The notes: a model not told the origin generated them from the sequence alone. DNA of 64,000 nt from Streptomyces sp. NBC_00554 (GCF_041431135.1 NZ_CP107799.1:434001-498000), one strand, 5' to 3'. Shown: positions 17,131-29,134, counted from the first letter of the stretch. A program made the numbers and translations.

Positions 17131-17148
17131 ACCGAATGTTCGGTCGGT
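17131..17148. promoter_or_regulatory. operator between divergent paaN and paaI (ACCGA-N8-TCGGT)
   Basis: ACCGAATGTTCGGTCGGT matches the paaA operator in arm sequence and spacing. It sits 60 bp upstream of paaN and 19 bp upstream of the preferred paaI start, so one bound repressor could silence both directions. Confidence 0.7.
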
Positions 17149-17167
17149 CCACAAGGTGGTGGAAAAG

Positions 17168-17700
17168 GTGACGCAGACCACTGAGACGGCTTCGAGCCCG
17201 ACGGAGGGTCCGCCGACGAAGGCCTCAAGCACGGCGGAGGCTTCAGATCCCGCGGAGGCCTCAAGTCCCGCGGACGAGGCAGGGCCCGCTGAGGCTTCAA
17301 GCCCGACCGAGAAGATGTTCGCCGCGGACGAGGCGTCCAGGGCTCTCGGCATCGAGCTCCTCGAGCACGGCGAAGGGACCGCCGTACTCCGGATGACCGT
17401 GACCCCGTCGATGGTCAACGGGCACAGCATCGCTCACGGCGGTTATCTGTTCCTGTTCGCCGACACCGCCTTCGCCTGTGCCTGCAACAGCCACGGCCCG
17501 GTCACCGTCGCGGCCGGGGCCGACATCGACTTCGTCGCCCCGGCGCACGAGGGCGACGTACTGGTGGCGACCGCACGGGAGCGGACCCGGTTCGGCCGCA
17601 GCGGCATCTACGACGTGAGCGTTCTGCGCGGCGACAAGGTGATCGCGGAGTTCCGCGGGCGCAGCCGCAGTATCAGAAGCACGAAGACGAAGGAGTCTCC

Positions 17701-17704
<4 letters not shown>
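17168..17704 (+). CDS. paaI: PaaI-type hydroxyphenylacetyl-CoA thioesterase
   Basis: A 178-residue protein. The hotdog thioesterase domain runs from about residue 50 to 170 (ALGIELLEHGEGTAVLRMTV; NGHSIAHGGYLFLFADTAF; IDFVAPAHEGDVL). PaaI hydrolyses dead-end CoA esters and so releases CoA. About 45 N-terminal residues form a low-complexity Ala/Glu/Ser/Pro repeat absent from ordinary PaaI. GTG 17168 is preferred because AAGGTGG lies 7 bases upstream; GTG 17156 and ATG 17315 (which would remove the repeat) are alternatives. It overlaps paaK by 4 bases. Confidence 0.88.
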
Positions 17705-19065
<1,361 letters not shown>

Positions 19066-19095
19066 TTCCCGTGAGGAGCACCATGATGTCCGCCA

Positions 19096-19126
19096 TTGGC
19101 ACCCCGATCTCCGTCGTTGTCACAAT
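19096..19126 (+). promoter_or_regulatory. candidate promoter giving a leaderless paaR transcript
   Basis: TTGGCA (19096-19101) and CACAAT (19121-19126) are 19 bp apart, longer than ideal. Initiation about 7 bases past the -10 would fall on the GTG start codon at 19133, implying leaderless translation; no Shine-Dalgarno sequence is seen. Confidence 0.35.
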
Positions 19127-19132
19127 GGCCGA

Positions 19133-19753
19133 GTGACCAGGACACCCGTGCAGAGCCCAGCCGGCCGCAACGGCCGCCCCGCCTACGACCGCGACTCTCT
19201 CCTTGAGGTCGCCGTCGTGGTCTTCAACGAGCGCGGCTACGACGGCACCGGCATGGAAGAGCTGGCCAGGCGCCTGGGCCTCAGCAAGTCGAGCATCTAC
19301 CACCATGTGTCCGGCAAGGAGGAACTGCTCGAGCTCGCGGTCGGCCGGGCCCTGGACGCCCTCTTCGCCGTACTCGACGAGGACCAGGCCCCGGGCACCA
19401 CGGCGACCGACCGGATGAAGCGCATCGTGCACCGCAGCGTCGAAGTCCTCGCCGCCGAGCTGCCCTACGTCACCCTGCTGCTGCGCCTGCACGGCAACAG
19501 CGAGGTCGAACAGCGGGCGCTCGCGAGACGCCGCGAGTTCGACCACCGGGTCGCCGAGCTGATGGCCCGAGCGGCAGCCGAAGGCGGCATACGGGCCGAC
19601 ATCGACCCGCACCTCGCCAGTCGGCTGCTGTTCGGCACCGTCAACTCCCTCGTGGAGTGGTACCGCCCCGACCGCGGCCTGTCGGTGAAAACGCTGGCCG
19701 ACGCGCTGACCGCCATCCTCTTCGACGGACTGCACGGTCGGCCCACGAGCTGA
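19133..19753 (+). CDS. TetR family regulator, probable phenylacetate repressor
   Basis: A 206-residue TetR protein. The helix-turn-helix lies at residues 21-66 (YDGTGMEELARRLGLSKSSI, then YHHVSGKEELLELAVGRAL). The C-terminal region fits the TetR ligand-binding domain of actinobacterial PaaR-like repressors, which respond to phenylacetyl-CoA. Its position after paaK and the two matching operators support control of the cluster; direct binding is inference. Start GTG 19133 is predicted leaderless; GTG 19148 is an alternative. It converges on pgm with 9 bp between stops. Confidence 0.88.
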   Translation: MTRTPVQSPAGRNGRPAYDRDSLLEVAVVVFNERGYDGTGMEELARRLGLSKSSIYHHVSGKEELLELAVGRALDALFAVLDEDQAPGTTATDRMKRIVHRSVEVLAAELPYVTLLLRLHGNSEVEQRALARRREFDHRVAELMARAAAEGGIRADIDPHLASRLLFGTVNSLVEWYRPDRGLSVKTLADALTAILFDGLHGRPTS

Positions 19754-19762
19754 CCGGCGGTG

Positions 19763-21403
<1,641 letters not shown>

Positions 21404-21496
21404 GGGCCCGCACCTCCACATCGGTAGTTCTCCGTTGGTAGTCCCATCTTTCCTCACCGGACTGCGCGGTCGCACCGTGCTGCGACGACCGGTGGC

Positions 21497-22504
21497 TCAC
21501 GGCGCTCCCAGCTGTCGGCCATCGCCGTCCGCCGTAGGCGGCCTGGTCGAGGAGTTCCCGGCGGTGAGGTGTTCCAGTACTTGCACCAGTTCCTGGCAGG
21601 CCAGTTCCACGGACCGTCTCGTGTTGCGCTGCTCAGTGATCACGGCGGACAGCAGCAGAGCGGTCAGGGCCATGGATCCGTTGAAGGCCTGGAGCTTGAT
21701 CATCAGCTCGGTGTCACTCAGGCCTGCGAACGGGCCGACCCCGTCGGTGGCCGCGACGGTGGCCATGACGGAGGCGAAGAGGGCGCACAGCACGCTGCCC
21801 CCGTGCTGAAAACGGAGCGCCGCCCAGACCAGCAGCGGATAGACGAGAAACAGCAGGCTGATCGGGCTGTGCGTGGCGAGCGGCACGAGGACGCAGGCGG
21901 CGAGAACCAGTAGCGCGGCTTCCTTCCACCGCATCGGGCGCAGGGGCGGGCGAATCCCGTACAGCATGAGAAGGACCGGGGTGACGATCAGGACACCCAT
22001 CGCGTCGCCCACCCACCACGCCAGCCAGACCTGCCCGAAGCTGTCAGCGGCGATCTTGTCCGTGAGGACCAGAAGACCGACGTCGACAGTCGCGCTGATC
22101 AGCATGGAGCCGAGGGCCGCCAGAAACACCAGCGCGAGGCCGTCGCGCAAACGGCTGACGTCGATCCGGAAACCCAGTCTGCGCAGCATGAGGTACGCGC
22201 AGACCGGGGCGACGGTGTTGCCCACCACGATGCCGAAGGCAGAGGGCTGGAAGGAGGAGAAGGAAGAGATGGACAGGACGACCAGGAGGGCGCCGAGCGC
22301 GATCCCGAGCCAGGCACGGATCCCGAAGATCAACAGGCCGGCCACCGCCACACCCGTGGGCGGCCAGATGGGCGTGAAGATCGCGCCCTCGACCGTGAGC
22401 CGCCGCACGAGCCCCAGCCGTCCTGCCCCGAAGTAGCAGGCAGCCACTGCCAGCGTCTGGAGAGCGACGACGACCGGTCGACGCAGCTCGCGTGTACCCA
22501 CCAC
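21497..22504 (-). CDS. MASE1-domain membrane protein
   Basis: About 335 residues with 8-10 hydrophobic segments and the MASE1 signature (AACYFGAGRLGLVR, FTPIWPPTGVAVAGLL, GNTVAPVCAYLMLRR, VWLAWWVGDAMGVLIVTPVLL). MASE1 is an integral-membrane sensory domain usually fused to a kinase, phosphatase or GGDEF output; here only about 40 non-conserved residues follow it. GTG 22504 lies 8 bp after the stop of the PP2C gene, so the two are probably co-translated and may work as a split receptor-phosphatase. The long upstream extension of the frame overlaps the PP2C gene and is rejected. Confidence 0.78.
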   Translation of the reverse strand: MVGTRELRRPVVVALQTLAVAACYFGAGRLGLVRRLTVEGAIFTPIWPPTGVAVAGLLIFGIRAWLGIALGALLVVLSISSFSSFQPSAFGIVVGNTVAPVCAYLMLRRLGFRIDVSRLRDGLALVFLAALGSMLISATVDVGLLVLTDKIAADSFGQVWLAWWVGDAMGVLIVTPVLLMLYGIRPPLRPMRWKEAALLVLAACVLVPLATHSPISLLFLVYPLLVWAALRFQHGGSVLCALFASVMATVAATDGVGPFAGLSDTELMIKLQAFNGSMALTALLLSAVITEQRNTRRSVELACQELVQVLEHLTAGNSSTRPPTADGDGRQLGAP

Positions 22505-22512
22505 AGCAGCTA

Positions 22513-23394
22513 TCAGACACCGCCGCCGCCCCGTCGGCGAGGCGAGGCAGTGGCGCCGCGTCCCATGGACGTAGCGGCGGGCGCCTCGTGGCCGACCACC
22601 AGTACGGCCGCGTCGTCCTCGTGCCCCACGCGCTCGGCACCCTTGATCACCGCGGCGGCGAGCGAACCGGCCGACAGCCCGGCGACGGCGGCGATGCCCG
22701 CGAGCCGTACGACCTGATCGAGCCCCTCGTCGACGCTCATCGACGGGCCCTCGACGACACCGTCGGTCAGCAGCACGAACACTCCGCCGGTAGTGAGCCG
22801 GTACCGGGTCACCGGGTACTCCGTGCCCACCTGTATGCCGAGCGGTGGGCCCCCTTCGTCCTCGGTGACGCCGGATTTTCCGTCCGCCGTCGCCCAGACG
22901 CACGGTATGTGCCCGGCGCGTGCGCTCTCCAGTACTCCGGTGGACGGGTCGAGCCGCATGAATGTGCAGGTGGCGAAGAGGTCGGCGCCGATGGACAGGA
23001 GGAGGTCGTTCGTCCGGGCGAGGAGTTCTCCCGGCTCGCTGGTGACGGAGGCGAGCGCCCGCAGACCGACCCGGACCTGGCCCATGAACGCGGCCGCCTC
23101 GATGTTGTGACCCTGAACGTCACCGATGGAGAGCCCGATGCGGTCGTCGGGCAAGGTGAAGGCGTCGTACCAGTCTCCGCCCACGTTGAGGCCGTAGCAG
23201 GCCGGCGCGTACTCGACTGCCACGTCGAATCCGGGGGCGGTCGGCATGTCTCCCGGGAGCATGCCGCGTTGCAGCGCGATGGCCAGCTCGACCTGTGAGC
23301 GCTGGAACTCCGCGCGTTCACGCGCCTGGGCGGTCAGCGACCCGAGTCTGGTAAGCAGCTCGTCGCTGTCGTCCGTTGGTCGCTTGCGGGACAT
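22513..23394 (-). CDS. PP2C/SpoIIE family protein phosphatase
   Basis: A 293-residue phosphatase. A short N-terminal helix (AQARERAEFQRSQVELAIAL) precedes a SpoIIE-type PP2C domain: LQRGMLPGDMP, metal-binding Asp in VGGDWYDAF and IGDVQGHNIEAA, LLTDGVVEG, and the final acidic motif GHEDDAAVLV. Such enzymes dephosphorylate anti-anti-sigma factors. No sensory domain is fused, but the MASE1 gene follows directly. A CTCCCTCC tract lies upstream of the start. Confidence 0.9.
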   Translation of the reverse strand: MSRKRPTDDSDELLTRLGSLTAQARERAEFQRSQVELAIALQRGMLPGDMPTAPGFDVAVEYAPACYGLNVGGDWYDAFTLPDDRIGLSIGDVQGHNIEAAAFMGQVRVGLRALASVTSEPGELLARTNDLLLSIGADLFATCTFMRLDPSTGVLESARAGHIPCVWATADGKSGVTEDEGGPPLGIQVGTEYPVTRYRLTTGGVFVLLTDGVVEGPSMSVDEGLDQVVRLAGIAAVAGLSAGSLAAAVIKGAERVGHEDDAAVLVVGHEAPAATSMGRGATASPRRRGGGGV

Positions 23395-23482
23395 CGACCA
23401 CCCCAGGAGGGAGCTGCGCCATCAAGACAAAAGGCCGTATTGCCAATCTATCGGATGATAACGACACAGCTGACCCGGCACC

Positions 23483-23854
23483 TCAGGGTTTCCAGGTGCG
23501 CAGGAACGCGGCGATCCTGGCTGCCGTGCAGCGCGGATCGTTCAGTTCGTGCGCGAGCGCGGTGAGCTGCTCACGGGTGGGGTCGACGGGGATGTTGCTC
23601 GCCTCGAGGTACATGACGGCAACCGCGCAGGCGACGGTGAGGTTCGAGCGCTCCAGCCAGCGGCAACGGCCCAGCGTGTGCACCAGGGCGGCCGCCCGGG
23701 CATAGGGGCCGTCGTAGACGGGGTGGTCGAGGAGTTCGCCACGGTGGCGGGCGACGGCGGCGACGGGCACGCCGTAGTCGTCCACGCCCGGGTCACGGCG
23801 GCCCGCCTGCTCGGCGACCTCCAGGATCCACGACTCGTCGATGTGCACGATCAC
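23483..23854 (-). CDS. Doc/Fic-like toxin with degenerate catalytic motif
   Basis: A 123-residue protein resembling Doc in length and in the helix following the active-site loop (SNLTVACAVAVMYL against ANKRTALNSALLFL of P1 Doc from memory). The Fic signature HxFx(D/E)(A/G)NK is reduced to R65-W-L-E-R-S-N71-L: the catalytic His is Arg and only the Asn survives. It starts with GTG 23854, overlapping the antitoxin stop by 4 bases (GTGA), a typical toxin-antitoxin arrangement. Transferase activity seems unlikely in the canonical form; another chemistry or loss of function is possible. Confidence 0.7.
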   Translation of the reverse strand: MIVHIDESWILEVAEQAGRRDPGVDDYGVPVAAVARHRGELLDHPVYDGPYARAAALVHTLGRCRWLERSNLTVACAVAVMYLEASNIPVDPTREQLTALAHELNDPRCTAARIAAFLRTWKP

Positions 23855-24108
23855 GCGGCAGCGCCCGGCTCCGACTGGGCGTACGGCGCGTCGAACTGTC
23901 GCTCCAGATCGTCGAGGAAGCCGCCGTGTTCCTCGATGAAGCGCTGCGCGGCGGCCATACCGGCGGCGCGGGCACCCGTGGTGTCCTCGACGATGAGGCG
24001 CTCGACGTACCGGTTGAAGTCGAGTCCACGGGCGGCCGCGGCGTCCTTGCCCGCGGCGAGCACGTCGGGTTCCAGTCGGACCTGCGTCTGCTTCTTCGCG
24101 GTAGCCAT
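23851..24108 (-). CDS. ribbon-helix-helix-like antitoxin
   Basis: An 85-residue protein. Residues 1-45 (TQVRLEPDVLAAGKDAAAAR, then LDFNRYVERLIVED) fit a ribbon-helix-helix DNA-binding domain; the acidic C-terminus (FIEEHGGFLDDLERQFDAPY) is a plausible toxin-neutralising tail. It lies immediately upstream of the Doc-like gene and should both bind the toxin and autorepress the operon. ATG 24108 is chosen because the conserved domain begins there. Confidence 0.72.
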   Translation of the reverse strand: MATAKKQTQVRLEPDVLAAGKDAAAARGLDFNRYVERLIVEDTTGARAAGMAAAQRFIEEHGGFLDDLERQFDAPYAQSEPGAAA

Positions 24109-24160
24109 GCGCCAAAGGTAGCAGGGTGGTAGCACCAATGGGGGCAGAACGCCCATGGAA

Positions 24161-24198
24161 ACGGTGGCGGGGCCTGCCTGGGCAGACCCCGCCACCGT
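24161..24198 (-). terminator. 12-bp stem-loop after the DUF1996 gene
   Basis: ACGGTGGCGGGG (24161-24172) pairs exactly with CCCCGCCACCGT (24187-24198) around a 14-base loop. It lies 24 bp past the DUF1996 stop and separates that gene from the toxin-antitoxin pair. Confidence 0.75.
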
Positions 24199-24221
24199 CC
24201 TTACGCCCTCCTGGGGCTGTG

Positions 24222-26261
24222 TCAGTACTGCCTGCGCCTCATGCGCAGAAGAAGCACGACACCTGCGAGCACGAAGACGCCGCCCAGCGCTGCCGGCCAC
24301 AGTTGCGTGCCTGTGGCAGCCAGGCCGCCCTGGCCGCCCGCCTGCGGTTCGGTCTGCGAGGCTGCGGACGGGTCGTTCCCGGCGGTCGGCGGTGTCTGCA
24401 CGGGGCTGCCGACCTCACTGCCGTGCTCGTTGTCCGAGCCGGAGTGGGACGACGGTGCCGCAGAAGGCGTCTCGACCTTGGGTTCCGCGTTGACAGGGGC
24501 GTCGGACGAGGCTTCGTCGGCCGGCTCCGAGCCCTGGTCACCGCCGTTGTCGCCGCCGTTGTCACCGCCGTTGTTGCCGGGCTCCTCGTTCCCCTGCCCG
24601 TCGGACGGGTCGTCCGCGCTGGGCGTCGGGGACTGCGGGGGTTCTTCGGAGGCGGGGGGCTGCTGCGGCTCCTCGGAGGCCGGGGGTTCCTGCGGCTCCT
24701 CGGAGGCGGGGGGCTCCTGCGGCTCCTCGGAACCGTTGCCCGGGTCCGCACCCGCACCGCACTGACGGCCGCTGTTGATGCAGTCGACCATCTCCTGCAT
24801 GAGGCCCTCGTCGAAGACGTTGATGAAGTCTCCGTGGTCCGTGACCGGCTTGTGCTGCTGCTCGGGGAAGGAGTCCAGCGCGAACAACGGAGTCGTCCGG
24901 CCGCCGTCGTCCAGACTCGGCGCCTCGACGTCGTAGACGATGCGCTGCACCAGCTGCGGAATGGCACGGAACCCGCTGGGGCAGTTGCCCTGGGCGTCCG
25001 CGAAGGCCACGTGGGTGCGGTGGTTGGCGCTGTCGATGTTCGCGCCGTCCCAGCAGCTCTGGAACTTGAAGGTGCGGACCACATCGCTGCCCTGCGGGCA
25101 GACCGGGTACTTGTCCTTCAGCTGCCGGTCCTCGAACCCGGTGCAGCTCCACGACGCGTTGGCGTTGGCGTTGCCGTTGACGAACGCCTTGGCGTCACCG
25201 GTGATGATGCGCAGCAGCCGCGGCATGGCGGTGACCTCGCCCTGCGGGCTGCCGACGAACGTCAGCGTGACCTGCTTGGGCGTGACGATCTCACCGGCGT
25301 TGCCTTCGATTCCGCCCCCGGGGGTGGCGGCGTCCTGTTCCTGGGTTCCGTTCTGCAGCCTCACCACGGGCCAGTAGTAGGTCGACTTGTCGCCCGGGTC
25401 CTCACAGGTCGTGTCGCCGTTGGCCAGGTCGTCATCGCTGGCGAAGGCGTTGTTGGCCTGGTTGCCGACGTAGTCGTGCATGTGGTGGGCGCCGTTGGTG
25501 ACGCCGGGGGCCACGATCACGTTGTCCGAGTTGAACAGGCCGTTGGCATTCACGCCGCAGCTGGTGACGAACTCGCCGCGGGAGGCGTTGTCCTGGTCCT
25601 GCGGGCTCTGCCCGCTCGGCTGGACCGAGTTGATGTCCGCGAAGTCCGCGGCCACGGGCCCGTTGCCGATCTGGCCGCCGTTGCCGCCCTGTTGGTCGCC
25701 CGCTCCGGCGTCGCCACCCTGGTTCTGGTCCTCACCGCCCTGACCGTCGCCGCCCGCGTCACCGTTCTCACCGCTGCCGGTCTCGTTGGCGGGAGCGATC
25801 AGTGCGCAGGTCGCAAGGGCTTCGAGTCCTTCCGGACGTTCCCCCGCGGCATCGATGGCGACCACGATGCGGTCGATCACCGCCGTCCGCTTCTCCGCCA
25901 GCGGATTCAGAATCTCGCTGTCGGCGACGTCGGCGCCCTGCTCGACGGCCTGCGCCTGGCCCTGCAGTTGCTGATAGGCCTCGGTGATCTGCTGGTCCAG
26001 GAGAGCGAGTTCCTTGTCGACGCTTTCCCTGGCCGCGTCCGGAACGGTGGTCAACTGACTGCCGACGTCAGGGCAGTCGATCGTGGCACCAGCCGAGGAG
26101 AGGACCTGATTGTTCTGGTCCGGCTCGCTGCCCGAACCGCTTTCGGTCGCCGAGGCGTAGACGTTGACCGTTACCAGCCCGGCTCCCCCCAGTATCAGCG
26201 CGACTGCGGCAGAGGTCGCGCGCCGTGCGCCTGTCGGGCGTCTGCGCGTGTTGCGTCTCAA
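24222..26261 (-). CDS. DUF1996 surface protein with LAATG sortase-like anchor
   Basis: About 679 residues. The order is a basic signal peptide (residues 1-40), an Asn/Gly/Gln-rich low-complexity region (about 175-205), a DUF1996 domain at about 215-505 ([56 protein letters not shown]), a Pro/Glu-rich region with three tandem 10-residue PASEEPQ-type repeats, then LAATG, a membrane helix and RMRRRQY. LAxTG is the Streptomyces class E sortase motif. TTG 26261 is preferred because TAGGAGC precedes it and gives a clean signal peptide; upstream ATG codons are not. DUF1996 function is unknown. Confidence 0.85.
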   Translation of the reverse strand: MRRNTRRRPTGARRATSAAVALILGGAGLVTVNVYASATESGSGSEPDQNNQVLSSAGATIDCPDVGSQLTTVPDAARESVDKELALLDQQITEAYQQLQGQAQAVEQGADVADSEILNPLAEKRTAVIDRIVVAIDAAGERPEGLEALATCALIAPANETGSGENGDAGGDGQGGEDQNQGGDAGAGDQQGGNGGQIGNGPVAADFADINSVQPSGQSPQDQDNASRGEFVTSCGVNANGLFNSDNVIVAPGVTNGAHHMHDYVGNQANNAFASDDDLANGDTTCEDPGDKSTYYWPVVRLQNGTQEQDAATPGGGIEGNAGEIVTPKQVTLTFVGSPQGEVTAMPRLLRIITGDAKAFVNGNANANASWSCTGFEDRQLKDKYPVCPQGSDVVRTFKFQSCWDGANIDSANHRTHVAFADAQGNCPSGFRAIPQLVQRIVYDVEAPSLDDGGRTTPLFALDSFPEQQHKPVTDHGDFINVFDEGLMQEMVDCINSGRQCGAGADPGNGSEEPQEPPASEEPQEPPASEEPQQPPASEEPPQSPTPSADDPSDGQGNEEPGNNGGDNGGDNGGDQGSEPADEASSDAPVNAEPKVETPSAAPSSHSGSDNEHGSEVGSPVQTPPTAGNDPSAASQTEPQAGGQGGLAATGTQLWPAALGGVFVLAGVVLLLRMRRRQY

Positions 26262-26832
26262 GGAAGGGCTCCTACGCGTGATGGTCGGATCGGTATGGAA
26301 ATCCCCCGCCCCAATACGCAGCCGCGCCCCGGTGTGTTCAAACAACTCATGGATTCATAGAAATCTCGTAGGGAGCAGCCGAAACCCCTGCCCCTGGCGC
26401 CACCGGCGGCGGACGGCGGGTGGCAGCGGGAGAGCAACTCGACGCCGATCGGCATCGGTTGGCGACCCACTGCCCCCGCGCCCGCCGGGACGCCGGATCG
26501 GACAGTCCGCCGGGAACAGCGGCATGGTGGTGGGAGGGGGCTTCTGAGGTGCGGAAATGTTCCCAACGACCAGCCGCGGTGCACATCCCGTGCACATCAG
26601 CCGGGACAAGGCTCGGCTCCATGGCGACAGATGTGCCGCGGTCAGTGATGGTTCGGTCGGGCGAATCGGGCTGCCGTTTGACACCGGCTCAGGTCGCTTC
26701 ATCGCGTCCCCCCATAGGTCGGCGCCCCCTCCGGACCGGCACCTGCCATGAGCGCGACAGATCATTCAGAAGGACGCGCACGCTATAGGAGCGGGGCCGG
26801 CTTGTGCCTGCGGGCATGGAGGCGAGCGGGCT
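26262..26832. other. 571-bp intergenic region
   Basis: Lies between the DUF1996 start and the 3' end of the aldo/keto reductase gene. Short open frames exist on both strands but have unrelated composition, no good ribosome sites and no recognisable domain. Nothing beyond the leader of the DUF1996 gene is identified; no c-di-AMP riboswitch core was seen. Confidence 0.5.
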
Positions 26833-27849
26833 TCAGTGGCGGCGCAGGCGTTTGTCGGTGATCGGCGGGGTGGGGTCGATGTAGAAGTCGCCGGGATTCA
26901 CGTCGACGCCGGGCGGGACGATCTCGTCGATGCGGTCGAGGATGTCGTCGCCGAGTTCTACGTCGGCCGCGGCGAGGAGGTCGGTCAGCTGTTCGGGACG
27001 GCGCGGGCCGATGAGTACGGCGGTGACCGCCGGATGGGCGCGGACGAAAGCAGTGGCCAGATGAGGCAGCGGCAGCCCGGCCTCGGCGGCCAGCGCGGTC
27101 AGTTCGCGCACGGCGTCGGCCTTGGCCTTTACGCCTGGCTGGGTCAGATCGAACATCTTCGCCCCCGCGCCGGCACTGCGGTGCCCGGTGGTGGGATCCG
27201 CGCGGCCCGAGAGCCAGCCGGAGTTGAGCGGGCCGAAGGTCAGCACGCCCATGCCGTAGCGCTGGGCGGTGGGCAGCACCCGGCTCTCCACACCGCGGGT
27301 GAGGATCGAGTACGGCGGCTGCTCGGTGCGGAAACGCTGGTGGCCGCGGCGCTCGGTGGTCCACTGGGCCTCGACGATCTCCTCGGGGGAGAAGAACGAG
27401 CCGCCGATCGCGCGGACCTTCCCGGCCCGGACCAGGTCCGACAGGGCGCCCAGGGTCTCGTCGATGTCGGTGTGCGGGTCCGGGCGGTGCATCTGGAAGA
27501 GGTCGATGTGGTCGGTGTCCAGGCGGCGCAAGCTGTCCTCCAGCGCGCGGCGGATCCAGCGGGCCGAGCCGCCGCCCCGGTTGGGGTCCTCGCCCATCGC
27601 CAGCCCGAACTTGGTGGCCAGGACGATGTCGTCGCGGCGGCCCTTCAGTGCCTTGCCCACGATCGTCTCCGACTCGCCGCCGGAGTACACGTCGGCGGTG
27701 TCGACGAGGTTGATCCCGGCGTCCAGTGCCGTGTGGATCATGCGGACCGACTCGTCGTGGTCGGTGTTGCCCATCGCGCCGAACATCATCGTGCCGAGGG
27801 CGTATTCGCTGACCGACATGCCGGTGCCGCCGAGAATCCTGCGCTTCAT
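26833..27849 (-). CDS. aldo/keto reductase
   Basis: A 338-residue AKR TIM-barrel protein. GINLVDTADVYSGGESE carries the catalytic Asp and Tyr, VLATKFG the Lys, and FQMHRPDP the His; AVLIGPRRPEQL is the C-terminal NADPH-binding segment. The ATG at 27849 follows GGAGG. A divergent XRE-type regulator starts 142 bp upstream, so regulation of this gene by that protein is likely. Substrate unknown; probably a cytosolic NADPH-dependent carbonyl reductase. Confidence 0.9.
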   Translation of the reverse strand: MKRRILGGTGMSVSEYALGTMMFGAMGNTDHDESVRMIHTALDAGINLVDTADVYSGGESETIVGKALKGRRDDIVLATKFGLAMGEDPNRGGGSARWIRRALEDSLRRLDTDHIDLFQMHRPDPHTDIDETLGALSDLVRAGKVRAIGGSFFSPEEIVEAQWTTERRGHQRFRTEQPPYSILTRGVESRVLPTAQRYGMGVLTFGPLNSGWLSGRADPTTGHRSAGAGAKMFDLTQPGVKAKADAVRELTALAAEAGLPLPHLATAFVRAHPAVTAVLIGPRRPEQLTDLLAAADVELGDDILDRIDEIVPPGVDVNPGDFYIDPTPPITDKRLRRH

Positions 27850-27991
27850 GAGGGGTACCTCCAGGTGCGTGCTTGCCTTCCACCAGACGAGCACCGCTCA
27901 CGGCCGGGGTGGGAGACCCTCTCTGACCGGGGGTCCGGCAAACCCCCTTTGGCGCAGCCACTCCCCAGGTCACCAGGTCTACGGTGGTGAC

Positions 27992-28876
27992 ATGGCGCAG
28001 GAACCGAACAGCGAGCTGCGGGACTTTCTCCGCTCGCGCCGCGCGAGGATCACCCCCGAGGAGGCGGGCCTGGCACCCCAGCCCGGCACCCGCCGCGTTC
28101 CGGGCCTACGGCGCGAGGAGGTCGCCCAGCTCGCCGGCGTCAGCGTCGACTACTACGTCCGCCTGGAGCGCGGACGCCACCTCAACGTCTCCGCGTCCGT
28201 CCTGGACGCGATCGCCCGCGCCCTGCGCCTCGACGATCTGGAGCGCGGCCACCTGTTCCGGATCGCCAAACCGGCCCGCACCCGTCCTCGCCCGCTGCCC
28301 CCGCAGCGCGTCCGCCCCGGTCTGCGCCTGCTGCTCGACAGCCTCACCGACGTCCCCGCCCTCGTCTACGGCCGCCGCATGGACGTCCTGGCCGCCAACG
28401 ACCTCGCCCGCGCCCTGTACACGAACTTCGAGGCCCTGCCCGCCCGCGGCAGCAACATGGCCCGCCTGGTCTTCCTCGACGACCACTTCCGGACCCTGTA
28501 CGCCGATTGGGAAGACGCCGCCCGCTCCATCGTCGCCTCACTCCGCCTGTACGCGGGACGTCACCCGCACGACCCCGCACTGGCCGAGCTCATCGGCGAA
28601 CTCTCCGTCCAGGACGCCGATTTCCGCCACTGGTGGGCCGACCACGACGTGTTCCAGCGCACCCACGGCACCAAGCGCTTCCACCATCCCGTGGTCGGCG
28701 AACTCGTCCTGGGCTACGAGGCCTTCTCCCCCGCCGACGACCCCGAGCAGACCCTGGGCGTCTCCACCGCCGAACCAGGGTCCCCCTCCGCGGAACGCCT
28801 GAAGCTGCTGGCCAGCTGGTCCCGGTCCCCGGAGCACCCGGCACCAGCCGCACAACCGGACGCCCCACGGCCCTGA
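27992..28876 (+). CDS. XRE family regulator with MmyB-like ligand-binding domain
   Basis: A 294-residue protein. Residues 1-85 form a helix-turn-helix (LRDFLRSRRARITPEEAGLA, then VPGLRREEVAQLAGVSVDYY). From about 105 to 275 it fits the MmyB-like domain (VYGRRMDVLAANDLARALY, and the HHPVVGELVLGYEAF strand) that binds a fatty-acid-like ligand in characterised relatives. The organisation, divergent from an oxidoreductase gene, is very common in Streptomyces. ATG 27992 is likely; a longer open frame upstream covers the promoter region and is rejected. Confidence 0.9.
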   Translation: MAQEPNSELRDFLRSRRARITPEEAGLAPQPGTRRVPGLRREEVAQLAGVSVDYYVRLERGRHLNVSASVLDAIARALRLDDLERGHLFRIAKPARTRPRPLPPQRVRPGLRLLLDSLTDVPALVYGRRMDVLAANDLARALYTNFEALPARGSNMARLVFLDDHFRTLYADWEDAARSIVASLRLYAGRHPHDPALAELIGELSVQDADFRHWWADHDVFQRTHGTKRFHHPVVGELVLGYEAFSPADDPEQTLGVSTAEPGSPSAERLKLLASWSRSPEHPAPAAQPDAPRP

Positions 28877-29134
28877 AGCCGCTCGCCGCATACCGGGCCC
28901 AGGACCGCGCCGAGCAGGGCCCGGGTACCGGTCTCGACCAGGGCCATGACCGACAACAGCCGCTACGTCTTTGGTTCATTCGCCCGATTACGGCGACCGT
29001 GGCCAGGAGCAGGAGCCCGTCCACGGACAGCGGCCACGACGAGAGCGCACAGAGGCCGAGTCCAAAGGGCTCCAACCGGCCAATAAGGCCAGGTCAGAGC
29101 CCTACCGGCAGACGAGTCGGCCGGTACGCCGAGA

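Noticed and set aside
24590..24740. CRISPR-like short repeats
   Set aside because: These encode the tandem PASEEPQ-type decapeptides in frame; there are no unique spacers. The WD40 repeats were rejected as CRISPR for the same reason.
24126..26360. A 744-codon open frame on the plus strand
   Set aside because: It is the antisense of the DUF1996 gene; high GC keeps it open, and its Val/Gly/Leu-rich composition matches no family. Many similar long antisense frames occur (for example 15479-16960, 19760-21256, 55815-57164) and were left out.
26355..26765. 136-codon minus-strand frame between the DUF1996 and reductase genes
   Set aside because: No ribosome site, no recognisable domain and composition like its antisense; treated as intergenic.
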